Notes under the pieces: generated by a model
Told to the model about the DNA's origin: nothing
The model's input: the letters and a program-made list of their open reading frames with translations, nothing else
The model's database searches: none
Made by a program: the position numbers and the translations under genes
Part shown: piece by piece, positions 1 to 7,576 of the stretch
Position numbering within the stretch: the first letter of the stretch is position 1
Layout of the letters: each line of letters begins with the position of its first letter
Source of the DNA: Pseudomonadota bacterium
Lineage (GTDB): Bacteria; Pseudomonadota; Gammaproteobacteria; Steroidobacterales; Steroidobacteraceae
Length of the DNA stretch: 22,879 nt
Assembly: GCA_023417315.1 (NCBI GenBank)
Contig: JAEZFW010000026.1
Span: 1 to 22,879 of the forward strand
Reading direction: 5' to 3'

Positions 1-1625
1 ACGAAGAAGAAGTCGCCTACCTCGTGGCCTGCGCCTTTGATCGATTTGAATTCCGGCGTTTGCACGAACTTGTTCTTGGCCGCCGAGATCTCGACGCGCT
101 TGCGGATGCGGCTGAAGAGCTCAGGACTCGAGAGGATGCTTTCGTTCGTCTCGAGCTCATCGAGGAATGCGCGCGCGAAAACCGAGTTGCCGCCGCTGCC
201 TTCATCGAGCACTGGACGATCTCCACCCGAAGACAAGAGTAGTCGCGAACGTTTCGGCAGCTTGTATTTGATGTACTCCATCGAATACGCAACGTTGCCC
301 TTCAAGAAAAGATAGCTCGGGTCGTTCGACAACAAGCCCGCATAGCAGGAATCCGCGACGACCAATACACGCTTCGCGGGCAGGCGGCCGAGGTGCCCAG
401 TGATCTGCTCGTTCGGTACCCAGAACGTGTCTTTCGGCGGCGCATCTGCGTTTACCGGGAGCCAATAGCCGCTTTCGCTGCGACCGCTTTGCAAGCGCGC
501 GCCGTGACCTGCGTAATAAATGAGCACGTTATCGTCAGGCTTGAGTACGGCATTGAGATCGTTGATCGCCTTCAACATCGTGACGTCATTGGCATCCTCG
601 AGTACCTGCACGATGAAGCCGTACTTGTCCGCAAGAATGCGGGCAGCTCTAGCGGCGTCGTAGCGCGGCGTTTCAAGATCTTCGATGGACTGGTAGTCCT
701 GGTTCCCGATCACGATCGCGTAGTAGCGCCCGAAGTTGAGACCCGCCAGCGTCCGCTCAGCGGCAGTGGGCGGCACGGGTGTCAATAACTCTTCGCCTTG
801 CGGCGTGCGCGTGCGCGGTAATCCCGCAAGACGCTCGGTGCTGCGACGCCGCTCGCCTTCGAGCTGCGCGATCCATTTCTTCAGTGCTTCGACCTCGGAA
901 TTGCTCTCGGAGGCCTTCGCTTGCTCGTTCGCCGGGCGCTTGCGAAGTTCCTGCTCGAGACTTTCGAGCTGCTTCTTGAGTAGCTGCACCTGCGAATCCT
1001 TCTCGGCGATCGTCGCTTCGAGCTGTTGACGCAGAGCGTCCCGCTCTTGCTCGGCGGCGGAGGCGAAGATGATGCTGTCCTCCGGTACACCCCAAGCTTG
1101 TCGATACAAGTTCAACGCTTTGAGCCGATCCTGCGGTACACCGAGCCCCTGTTCGTGCAAAGTTCCTAAATTGAAGAGCGCGCGTGCATAGCCTTGATCC
1201 GCAGCCTTCTGATACCAGAGAGCCGCGGCCTCATGATTCGGTTCGACACCCAAGCCGCGCTCGTAGATCTCGCCGACATTCGTCTGTGCTTCCGCATCGC
1301 CGGACTCGGCGGCCTGCATCCAGATGCGCAGCGCCGATTTGAGATCGGCTCGATCGTAGGCAACGTACTCGCCGCCTCTGATGGAACATTCGCCGACGGT
1401 CGTGCGGATCGGGCGGCGTTGCGTGAGGAAGCTCGTGTTGCCCAGTTGCCGAAGTTGGCCAGGTAATAGGCAATCGACGATCTCGAGATCCGATCGCTTC
1501 ACCATGCCCTTGGTTGCTGCTTGCTTCTCGGCTTCGCTGGGAGCCGCAGAGGCAACGACGAGCACAGCCGGCGCGATCACGAGCGCAAGGCGCGACAACA
1601 GAATAGAACGCAGCTTCGTTTTCAT
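1..1625 (-). CDS. Caspase-like peptidase (C14 family) with Sel1 repeats, 3' end outside window
   Basis: I read 541 codons from the ATG at 1625 to the window edge without a stop, so the C-terminus is missing. Residues 1-32 look like a signal peptide (basic start, then a long hydrophobic run ending near ASAAPSEA). Residues about 92-178 hold two Sel1-like (TPR-type) repeats such as AAESGDAEAQTNVGEIYERG. Residues about 190-268 are charged, Gln/Glu-rich and probably coiled coil. The caspase fold starts near 298 (RYYAIVIGNQDY) and shows both expected catalytic residues: His374 in YYAGHGAR and Cys427 in VVADSCYAG. Known members of this family are cysteine peptidases that cut after Arg or Lys. Secretion to the periplasm or surface and a role in protein interaction through the repeats are inferences. 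No partner gene is obvious; the next gene upstream is an autotransporter in the same orientation, separated by a repeat. Confidence 0.9.
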   Translation of the reverse strand, partial: MKTKLRSILLSRLALVIAPAVLVVASAAPSEAEKQAATKGMVKRSDLEIVDCLLPGQLRQLGNTSFLTQRRPIRTTVGECSIRGGEYVAYDRADLKSALRIWMQAAESGDAEAQTNVGEIYERGLGVEPNHEAAALWYQKAADQGYARALFNLGTLHEQGLGVPQDRLKALNLYRQAWGVPEDSIIFASAAEQERDALRQQLEATIAEKDSQVQLLKKQLESLEQELRKRPANEQAKASESNSEVEALKKWIAQLEGERRRSTERLAGLPRTRTPQGEELLTPVPPTAAERTLAGLNFGRYYAIVIGNQDYQSIEDLETPRYDAARAARILADKYGFIVQVLEDANDVTMLKAINDLNAVLKPDDNVLIYYAGHGARLQSGRSESGYWLPVNADAPPKDTFWVPNEQITGHLGRLPAKRVLVVADSCYAGLLSNDPSYLFLKGNVAYSMEYIKYKLPKRSRLLLSSGGDRPVLDEGSGGNSVFARAFLDELETNESILSSPELFSRIRKRVEISAAKNKFVQTPEFKSIKGAGHEVGDFFF

Positions 1626-1655
1626 GACTCTCCGTGCGATTCGGATCTCATTCAA

Positions 1656-1793
1656 GACCCTCACCCTACCCTCTCCCAAAGGGAGAGGGGTTCGATAAGC
1701 ACCCTGCGGCTGAGGGCCTCGTTCCCCTCTCACTCGGGCAGGGTTAGGCTGAGGCCTCGTTCCCCTCTCCCTCAGGGAGAGGGTTAGGGTGAG
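1656..1793. repeat. Three-copy palindromic intergenic repeat (CCCTCTCCC...GGGAGAGGG type)
   Basis: Three copies of a hairpin unit lie between the autotransporter stop and the caspase gene start. Copy 1 (1656-1690) has perfect 9-base arms, 1669-1677 and 1681-1689, around AAA. Copy 3 (1753-1793) has the same arms at 1763-1771 and 1775-1783 around TCA, and lies inverted to copy 1. Copy 2 (about 1715-1753) is a decayed copy in the same direction as copy 3. Each unit carries a CTCACCCTA-type tail. This resembles the REP-like units widespread in gammaproteobacterial genomes. It could also end transcription of the autotransporter gene. Confidence 0.85.
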
Positions 1794-1798
1794 CGCCT

Positions 1799-4453
1799 CT
1801 AGAAAGCCCGCTGCATTCGCAGCCCGATGCTTACATCCTCGAAGCTTATGTACTCGAAGCTCTCGAGACGTTGATATTCGACATAACCCGAGATCCCGTG
1901 GGCGAATTGCGCCGATAAACCCGTCGCGAGGCGCCAGTACGATCGATCCGGATTGTCTGTTTCGACCAGAATCGGCGGGGTGCTGTTTGCGTTCGGGTCC
2001 GCTGCGAACCGCACGCCGAATACATCGACGTCATCCTCGAACTCGCGAACGTAATCGATGCGCACGTGCGGCAATAACACGCCCCACGAGGTATTCCAGG
2101 CGTACGTCGTGCGCAATCCTAGATTGCCCGTGAACGAGGAGAACTGCTGCTCGTCGTAGATCAGGTTCAAACCTGCAGCGCCTCGCTCGGTAAAACCATC
2201 GATCGTGGCATCGATATAGAAGATGCCGAGCGTAGGTGAGATCGTGAATCCACCGAGAAGAAAATCGTAGCCGCCGGAAACACCCGCGCTGAGAGTAAGC
2301 CCGTCGGTCGTGCCGCGTGCGTCCGCAGCGATCAAACCCGTTCCATCGACATAGGTGATGTTGCGATGAGCTTCATAGTCCGAGCTTGCGACATTCGCGA
2401 TCGCATCGAAGTAGAAGTTCTTCGCGGCATACACCGAGCCGTAGAGCGAAGCTGCCCACGAAGTCGTGTCGAGTGCACCCTCGCCGGAAGGATTGAAGTC
2501 GATGCCCGATAGACCGTAAGCGAATGAGCTGCCGATGACTGCGCGATCCGACAGGCGGTAGTCGATGCCGGCAATCAGCGCCCATTGATCGGCTTCGAAG
2601 CTCGGACTGGACGCAGACGTTTCTTTCTCGCCGATACTGAAGTTGCCGCGCGCCCACACACCCAGCTTGTCGCCGAAGAGCGTTCCGGCTTCGTCCGCAT
2701 CGCTGCTTGCGCCCGCACCCAACAAACCTTTGGCCATCTGTTGCAGCTGTGCGAGCGGCACGAGCTCGCCATCCACCATGAGGTTGAGACCTGCGAGGCT
2801 CAAGCCGCGTGCGCCGCCGCGCAGCGCGACCAATCGATCCATCACACTCGCGTACAGCGTGTTCGAGAACAGCAAAGTCTGTGTTCGCGCGGCGGCGAAA
2901 TCATCTGCGCCTAAGGCTTCGAGCGCCTGCGATTGATTGGCCGCAGTGTTGTCGAAGTACAGGCCGTTGCAGCGCGCCTGAAGCGCCTGTTGTTCTGCGG
3001 TGAGCGCGCCATCACCACCGCTCAACTCGTCGAGCTCGATGCAGATGCGATCGAGCGCCAGCGCCATATTGCGCTTGTTCGGCGAGAGATTCGGCAGCTC
3101 CGCGAGCGAAACACGCGGCGCGGGCGCGGCCACTGTGACGATCAGCGAATCGACCGCAAAGTTGCCGTTTGGATCTTCGACTCGCAGCATCACGGTATTG
3201 GCGCCGTCGGGCAGTCTCGCGCTCAATGTCGCACCGCTGCCGAGCTCCACTACGGGATCGCCCTGGAGCGACCACGTATAAGTGAGCGGCTGTCCGTTCG
3301 GATCGGACGACGCTGTTGCGTTGAGTGTCACCGTCTCGCCCGACTCACGATCCGTGTCGGCAACTGTCACGTCGGCCCCAGCATTCGCGACCGGGGTCTG
3401 CGCCGCTGCGGCGACTGTAATCGTCACGGAATCTGTGGACGTGATCCCGGCATTGCTCGTCACCGCGAGCGTGAGTACGTTCGTTCCATCCGGCAAGCGC
3501 AAGGTGGGCGTTGCTCCTGTCGCGAGCTGTTCGCCCGCCGCGTCTTGCCATACATACGAAGCAATCCCATCGGTAGCGGAGGAGCTTGATCCATCGAGCG
3601 TCACTTCTTCACCGGGCTCACTGTCGCTGTCTGGGATCGATCGATCCTGACCAGCGTTCGCAGTGGGTGCCGCGGCCGCGACGATCGTGATCACGACACT
3701 CGACGGCTCGCTCGTACTCGTGTCCGGATCGCGCGAATCGTCATCTACCGTCAAAGAGAACGTATACGTGCCCGGCGCGAGTACTGGAGTCGTAACAGTG
3801 GGCGAGGTGCTCGCTGGAGTTTCGAAGTTGGGGCCAACCCAGCTGTAGGTGAGGATCGTTCCGGCATCGGCATCGCTGCTGCCTGAACCGTCGAGCACCA
3901 CGGCTTCGCCTGCTGGCCCGGTATCGGTGATCGTTCTGTTCTGCCCAGCATTCGCGACGGGTCGTGTGTTCGGATCGTCGCACGCCGCGAACTCGGCGGG
4001 TGTATCCACGATCGGACCGGGCTGATTGGTGATCCCGACGATCGTCGAAGGCGTCGGGGTCGGCGTGCTCAGGCTGCTGACCGACAATCTCATCGTAAGC
4101 GTTTCGGATCCTGTCGGAACGAAGTTGCCGTTCTGAAGTACGACGCACACGAACCCGGGGCCGTTCGAATCCGTGGGCTGGGCGACCAAGCCCACGGAGC
4201 TCCCTGCCCGGCCATCGATGAAAATCTCGATATCGTCGTAGTTCAGCCGCAGGGGAGCGCTGCCGGAGATGACGCCGAGCTCGCGCAAATTGATCGTAGA
4301 TGTCTCGCCGATTGCCGGGACTTGAAAGTTCGCGGGCGTACCCGTTACGACGGGTGGTGCGGCGGCAAACGCCGGATGTGTAAACTGCGCCAACACGAGC
4401 GCACCAAATACGCCTATCCCATTGCGGCCCATGCCGCACCACCTTCGACCCAT
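1799..4453 (-). CDS. Autotransporter-type outer-membrane protein with three PKD-like repeats
   Basis: 884 aa from the ATG at 4453, chosen because GGGAGAAGG sits just upstream; an ATG nine codons earlier is also open. Residues 1-30 form a signal peptide ending HPAFA. After an N-terminal domain, three related beta-sandwich repeats follow (about 165-265, 265-350 and 355-450), each opening with (V/T)ANAG(Q/A) and containing an LDGSSS- or LNATASS-like strand and a Y(S/V/T)W motif, as in PKD/REJ-type domains. From about residue 610 the protein has the alternating pattern of an autotransporter beta-barrel (LGVWARGNFSIG, ALIAGIDYRLSD), and it ends in an aromatic residue (RMQRAF), as outer-membrane barrels do. 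The likely role is a surface-displayed adhesin or structural protein; no catalytic domain is visible. It is transcribed divergently from the lipoprotein hydrolase. Confidence 0.85.
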   Translation of the reverse strand: MGRRWCGMGRNGIGVFGALVLAQFTHPAFAAAPPVVTGTPANFQVPAIGETSTINLRELGVISGSAPLRLNYDDIEIFIDGRAGSSVGLVAQPTDSNGPGFVCVVLQNGNFVPTGSETLTMRLSVSSLSTPTPTPSTIVGITNQPGPIVDTPAEFAACDDPNTRPVANAGQNRTITDTGPAGEAVVLDGSGSSDADAGTILTYSWVGPNFETPASTSPTVTTPVLAPGTYTFSLTVDDDSRDPDTSTSEPSSVVITIVAAAAPTANAGQDRSIPDSDSEPGEEVTLDGSSSSATDGIASYVWQDAAGEQLATGATPTLRLPDGTNVLTLAVTSNAGITSTDSVTITVAAAAQTPVANAGADVTVADTDRESGETVTLNATASSDPNGQPLTYTWSLQGDPVVELGSGATLSARLPDGANTVMLRVEDPNGNFAVDSLIVTVAAPAPRVSLAELPNLSPNKRNMALALDRICIELDELSGGDGALTAEQQALQARCNGLYFDNTAANQSQALEALGADDFAAARTQTLLFSNTLYASVMDRLVALRGGARGLSLAGLNLMVDGELVPLAQLQQMAKGLLGAGASSDADEAGTLFGDKLGVWARGNFSIGEKETSASSPSFEADQWALIAGIDYRLSDRAVIGSSFAYGLSGIDFNPSGEGALDTTSWAASLYGSVYAAKNFYFDAIANVASSDYEAHRNITYVDGTGLIAADARGTTDGLTLSAGVSGGYDFLLGGFTISPTLGIFYIDATIDGFTERGAAGLNLIYDEQQFSSFTGNLGLRTTYAWNTSWGVLLPHVRIDYVREFEDDVDVFGVRFAADPNANSTPPILVETDNPDRSYWRLATGLSAQFAHGISGYVEYQRLESFEYISFEDVSIGLRMQRAF

Positions 4454-4507
4454 CAGCCTTCTCCCTTTGATTGGCCGCATGATTCCGCGGCCCGACGCGG
4501 ATGTTTA

Positions 4508-4523
4508 TCGTGTGATCACACGA
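4508..4523. promoter_or_regulatory. Perfect 16-bp palindrome in divergent promoter region
   Basis: TCGTGTGATCACACGA is a perfect palindrome between the autotransporter start and the likely start of the hydrolase, a usual place for an operator serving one or both genes. Its core TGTGATCACA has CRP-like half-sites but without the six-base spacer, so CRP itself is unlikely. Operator function is inferred. Confidence 0.5.
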
Positions 4524-4574
4524 GCGTTAGATGAGTTCGCGCGTACGATGGGTCGTTATCTATCAGCTTTGACT

Positions 4575-5489
4575 ATGAGTCTTCAACGTACGAAGGTGGG
4601 AGTCGGGATTCTTTACGGTTGGCGGCGCTCGACCGATGCACGCTTGCGTGTACCCAAGCGAAAGAACCAGCGCGAGTTGCACGCGTCCGCAGCGCTCGCG
4701 CTGATGGCGCTCCTCGCACTCGGTGGCTGTGCATCGAACGGCGAACGTATCGATGCCATCGCGCGCGCCAGCTCGCTGGAAAGATCAGTGATCGAGGTGG
4801 ACGGCTTCCAGTCTGTCACCTACTCCAAACGTGACGCCCCGACGAGTCGAACCGTAGTCGTCTTCTTGGAAGGCGACGGGCGGCCGTGGAGCGGTGGCGT
4901 CACCCCGAACGTAGATCCGACGACGGGCAACCCGCTCGCACTGGAGCTGCTCATTCAGACGCCGCGACAAGGCGTGTATGTCGCGCGGCCCTGCTATCAG
5001 ACGATGGTGAGCGAACGATGCTCGCCGGCACTATGGACGAGCGCGCGATATTCAGAAGACGTCGTGCGCGTGATGACTGAAACGATCAGGACGGCGGTAC
5101 AGGGCCTCGATGCCGAGAGCGTCGTGCTCGTTGGCCACAGCGGCGGCGGCGTGCTCGCAGTACTCGTGGCAGAACGCATGCCGAGCGTGATCGGCGTCGT
5201 CACGATTGCAGCGAACCTGGATACAGACGCGTGGACCGCGCATCACGCCTACCTGCCGCTCACTGAATCGCTGAACCCCGCCCGCAGCGCTCATGCGCAT
5301 CCATGGCGCGAGATTCACATCGCAGGACGCAACGATGCGGTCGTGCCGCTGGCAACGACAGCTTCGTACTTCAAGCGATATCCGAGCGCGGAACACTGGC
5401 TCTTCGATGAGCACGGCCACGTGTGTTGTTGGACGCAAGCCTGGCCGCAGCTCTGGGAGCGGCTCGATAGAGAGCTCGAATTCGAGTGA
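4575..5489 (+). CDS. Alpha/beta-hydrolase lipoprotein
   Basis: 304 aa from the ATG at 4575. The start is uncertain: the frame stays open to an ATG at 4422, which would overlap the divergent gene, and a TTG at 4644 would give a more usual lipoprotein signal of 28 residues before the cysteine. None has a good ribosome binding site. A lipobox (LALGGC, Cys52 from 4575) predicts lipid anchoring. The serine-hydrolase triad can be read as Ser189 in VGHSGGG, Asp254 in GRNDAVVP and His282 in DEHGHVCCW. The strands FLEGDGRPW and the stretch VARPCYQT..C.PALWTSARYS belong to a family of uncharacterised bacterial hydrolases. Substrate unknown; probably acts on the periplasmic side of a membrane. The stop codon lies inside the first unit of a GTGACGG array. 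Confidence 0.8.
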   Translation: MSLQRTKVGVGILYGWRRSTDARLRVPKRKNQRELHASAALALMALLALGGCASNGERIDAIARASSLERSVIEVDGFQSVTYSKRDAPTSRTVVVFLEGDGRPWSGGVTPNVDPTTGNPLALELLIQTPRQGVYVARPCYQTMVSERCSPALWTSARYSEDVVRVMTETIRTAVQGLDAESVVLVGHSGGGVLAVLVAERMPSVIGVVTIAANLDTDAWTAHHAYLPLTESLNPARSAHAHPWREIHIAGRNDAVVPLATTASYFKRYPSAEHWLFDEHGHVCCWTQAWPQLWERLDRELEFE

Positions 5490-5821
5490 CGGGTGACGGG
5501 TGACGGGTGACGGGCAAGAAGGTCCTTCACATGACCTACTGCGTCGATAGCAAATCAGACAAGAGAATCTCTCGCGACGAACGCGGCGGCCGCGGCGAAA
5601 GAGATAGAGAACGATCTCGCAGAGACGCGGAGACGCAGAGATTAAGAACAGAGCTGTTTCTTCCTCTATCTCCGCGTCTCAGCGTCTCTGCGAAGTTCAT
5701 CTTCTTAGACCCCGCGGTCGCCGCGTTCGCCGCGAGAGTCATTTCGCGAGTGAGCGAGACTAGCGATGAGACTTGGGACGACGTTCTTTGCTCGTCACCC
5801 GTCACTCGTCACGCGTCACCC
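5486..5821. repeat. Nested three-level foldback repeat between convergent genes
   Basis: This fills the 335-bp gap between the hydrolase and the dehydrogenase genes; no gene is seen in it. Outer arms: four GTGACGG units at 5486-5514, answered by four GTGACGN units on the minus strand at 5793-5821. Middle arms: 5570-5595 and 5712-5737, complementary at 24 of 26 positions. Inner arms: 5618-5643 and 5667-5692, based on CGCAGAGACGC, with about three mismatches. The spacers are symmetrical (55 and 55 bases outside, 22 and 19 inside). It could act as a two-way terminator or be a remnant of a small foldback element. Confidence 0.85.
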
Positions 5822-5824
5822 TCG

Positions 5825-6652
5825 CTAGTCGACGAAGAAATCCGGCGTGAGGTCTTTGTTGCCCGGTGTGACTGCGTATTGATCGAGATCCGTCACTCCG
5901 CTTTCACGCAGGACCTCATCGTCGATGAAGAAATTTCCTGTGCAGGTGCGCGGATCGCGACTCAATACCGCGTGCGCAGCATCGGCCATGATCTCTGGCT
6001 TGCGGCCTCTCTTTGGATCTGCGAGTGGAATGACGTTGAGTGCCGCCGTCGCGATGACTGTCCGTGGCCATAGTGCGTTCACGCCGATTCCCAAAGGCCT
6101 GAATTCTTCCGCCATCCCGAGCACGCACATGCTCATCCCATACTTCGCCATCGTGTACGCCACATGATGAGCAAACCACCGAGGCTTCATGCTGAGCGGC
6201 GGCGAGAGATTCAAGATGTGCGGATTGCGACCGTGCTGTGCGGATTCCTTCAAGTAAGGCAGACAAGCCTGCGAGCACACAAAGGTCCCGCGGACGTTCA
6301 CGCCGAACATGAGATCGAAGCGTTTCATCGGAGTTTGTTCGGTGCCACTCAAGTGGATCGCGCTTGCGTTATTAACGAGGATGTCGACCCCGCCGAAATG
6401 CTCCGCACAGCGTTTCACCGCCGCCGCTACCGCCTCTTCATCGCGGATGTCGACCTGCATCGGTAATGCCTTCCCGCCGGCCGCTTCGATCTGCTCGGCG
6501 GCCGTGTGGATCGTGCCGGGCAGCTTGGGATGAGGACGATCGGTTTTCGATGCAATGGCGATGTTCGCCCCGTCCCTAGCCGCACGCAGTGCGATCGCAA
6601 GTCCAATGCCGCGCGAGGCGCCCGTGATGAAGAGAGTTTTGTCTTTGAGCAT
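5825..6652 (-). CDS. Short-chain dehydrogenase, HSDL2-like
   Basis: 275 aa, an NAD(P)-dependent oxidoreductase of the classical SDR type. Visible parts: cofactor loop TGASRGIG (10-17), NNAS (94-97), catalytic Ser150 in ILNLSPPLS, and Tyr166/Lys170 in YTMAK. Long stretches match the SDR domain of hydroxysteroid dehydrogenase-like protein 2 (ASKTDRPHPKLPGTI, YGMSMCVLGMAEEF, ALWPRTVIATAA, a TGNFFIDDEVL segment and the PDFF end). The SCP2 lipid-binding domain of the animal protein is absent, as is usual in bacteria. The substrate is unknown; a lipid or steroid-like alcohol is a guess from family name only. The ATG at 6652 is chosen because the protein begins there in homologous fashion; there is no clear ribosome binding site, and GGGACT-type repeats lie just upstream. 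Convergent with the hydrolase. Confidence 0.9.
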   Translation of the reverse strand: MLKDKTLFITGASRGIGLAIALRAARDGANIAIASKTDRPHPKLPGTIHTAAEQIEAAGGKALPMQVDIRDEEAVAAAVKRCAEHFGGVDILVNNASAIHLSGTEQTPMKRFDLMFGVNVRGTFVCSQACLPYLKESAQHGRNPHILNLSPPLSMKPRWFAHHVAYTMAKYGMSMCVLGMAEEFRPLGIGVNALWPRTVIATAALNVIPLADPKRGRKPEIMADAAHAVLSRDPRTCTGNFFIDDEVLRESGVTDLDQYAVTPGNKDLTPDFFVD

Positions 6653-6661
6653 AGGTTGACC

Positions 6662-6769
6662 GGGACTGGGGACTCGGGGACTTCTGGTCGAGACGTTAAC
6701 CACGATGGATGCCGTGGGCAATACGCATCTATTTCTGACTCATCACTAATCACTAGCAACTAACTACCA
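6662..6769. repeat. Pair of degenerate heptamer arrays
   Basis: A G-rich array (three GGGACTN-like units, 6662-6683) and, on the minus strand, an array of about five GTNATTA-like units (6737-6769) lie between the dehydrogenase start and the permease end. The stop codon of the permease gene (6760-6762) is inside the second array. Pairing between the two is weak and relies on G:T matches, so this is the least sure of the four such pairs in the window. Confidence 0.5.
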
Positions 6770-7536
6770 GCCACCGCCACCCACGCTGTGCGCAAGATGA
6801 GAAGCGACACGACCACGATGAAGACCCTCCTCACGAGCTCGCTGCCCCCTTTGAGCGCCAAGCGCGTGCCGGTGATGGAGCCTGCTACGTTGCAGACCGC
6901 CATCGCGGCACCGATATGCCAGAGCACATGCCCTCGTGAGGCGAAGTAGAACAAGGCCGCCGCATTCGTCGCGACGTTCAGCACACGCGCGGAAGCTCCG
7001 GCATGCAGGAAGTCATAGCCATAGCAGCGCACGAAGACGAGCATCAGAAAGCTGCCCGTCCCTGGACCGAAGAAGCCGTCATAGAACCCGATCGCGACGA
7101 TCGCGATCGCGCCGACGAGATGATGACGGCCGCTGAACTCGCGAGGTGCGTGATCGGCGCCGAGATTCTTGCGCCACAACGTATAGATGAGTACCGCGCC
7201 CAGCATGATCGGCACGAGCGGGCGAAAGATCTCTGCAGGCACGCGAGTAGCGAGCAGCGCGCCAACGAGCGAAGCGAAGAGCACATAGATCGCAAGCGGA
7301 TTGAGCGCCCGCCACGGAATCCTGACCCGCGCTGCATACCGCCATACGGCGCTGGCGGTGCCGAAGATACCGGCAAGCTTGCTCGTACCGAGCAGCGTCG
7401 GCGGCGCTACGTTCGGATAGAAGGCGAATAGCGCAGGCAACTGCACGAGGCCCCCGCCACCCACCATCGCATCGATCAGGCCCGCACCGAATGCGGCGAT
7501 GAGGACGAGCGCAAGATCGAACGAAGCTTCCGGCAC
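6760..7536 (-). CDS. TSUP family membrane transporter (TauE/SafE)
   Basis: 258 aa, nearly all hydrophobic, with about seven or eight membrane segments. The duplicated family motif is visible: GLIDAMVGGGG at 19-29 in the first half and GFYDGFFGPGTGSF at about 150-163 in the second. YfcA-like members export or import small organosulfur or organic anions; the substrate cannot be told here. The start is a GTG at 7536, the only start that keeps the first membrane segment complete. There is no ribosome binding site, because a 12-bp hairpin ends one position before the GTG. No sulfur-metabolism genes are nearby. It reads in the same direction as the gene upstream and the dehydrogenase downstream, each with its own gap. 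Confidence 0.88.
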   Translation of the reverse strand: MPEASFDLALVLIAAFGAGLIDAMVGGGGLVQLPALFAFYPNVAPPTLLGTSKLAGIFGTASAVWRYAARVRIPWRALNPLAIYVLFASLVGALLATRVPAEIFRPLVPIMLGAVLIYTLWRKNLGADHAPREFSGRHHLVGAIAIVAIGFYDGFFGPGTGSFLMLVFVRCYGYDFLHAGASARVLNVATNAAALFYFASRGHVLWHIGAAMAVCNVAGSITGTRLALKGGSELVRRVFIVVVSLLILRTAWVAVAGS

Positions 7537-7567
7537 TGCGCGCCATCGTTGTTGTCGATGGCGCGCA
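7537..7567 (-). terminator. Strong hairpin between Ig/FN3 gene and TSUP gene
   Basis: Arms 7537-7548 (TGCGCGCCATCG) and 7556-7567 are perfectly complementary over 12 bp with a 7-base loop. It begins 9 bases after the stop of the Ig/FN3 gene and runs up to the GTG of the transporter gene. There is no T-run, so it may be a weak terminator, an mRNA 3'-end stabiliser, or a structure that limits translation of the transporter. Confidence 0.55.
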
Positions 7568-7576
7568 GCATAACCG

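Noticed and set aside
3741..4442. Minus-strand 233-codon frame within the autotransporter gene
   Set aside because: Shifted frame of the real gene; Arg-rich product without domain or ribosome binding site.
4508..4523. CRP binding site
   Set aside because: Half-sites TGTGA and TCACA touch each other, whereas CRP needs six bases between them.
5486..5514. CRISPR array from the regular GTGACGG units
   Set aside because: Units are only seven bases and have no spacers.
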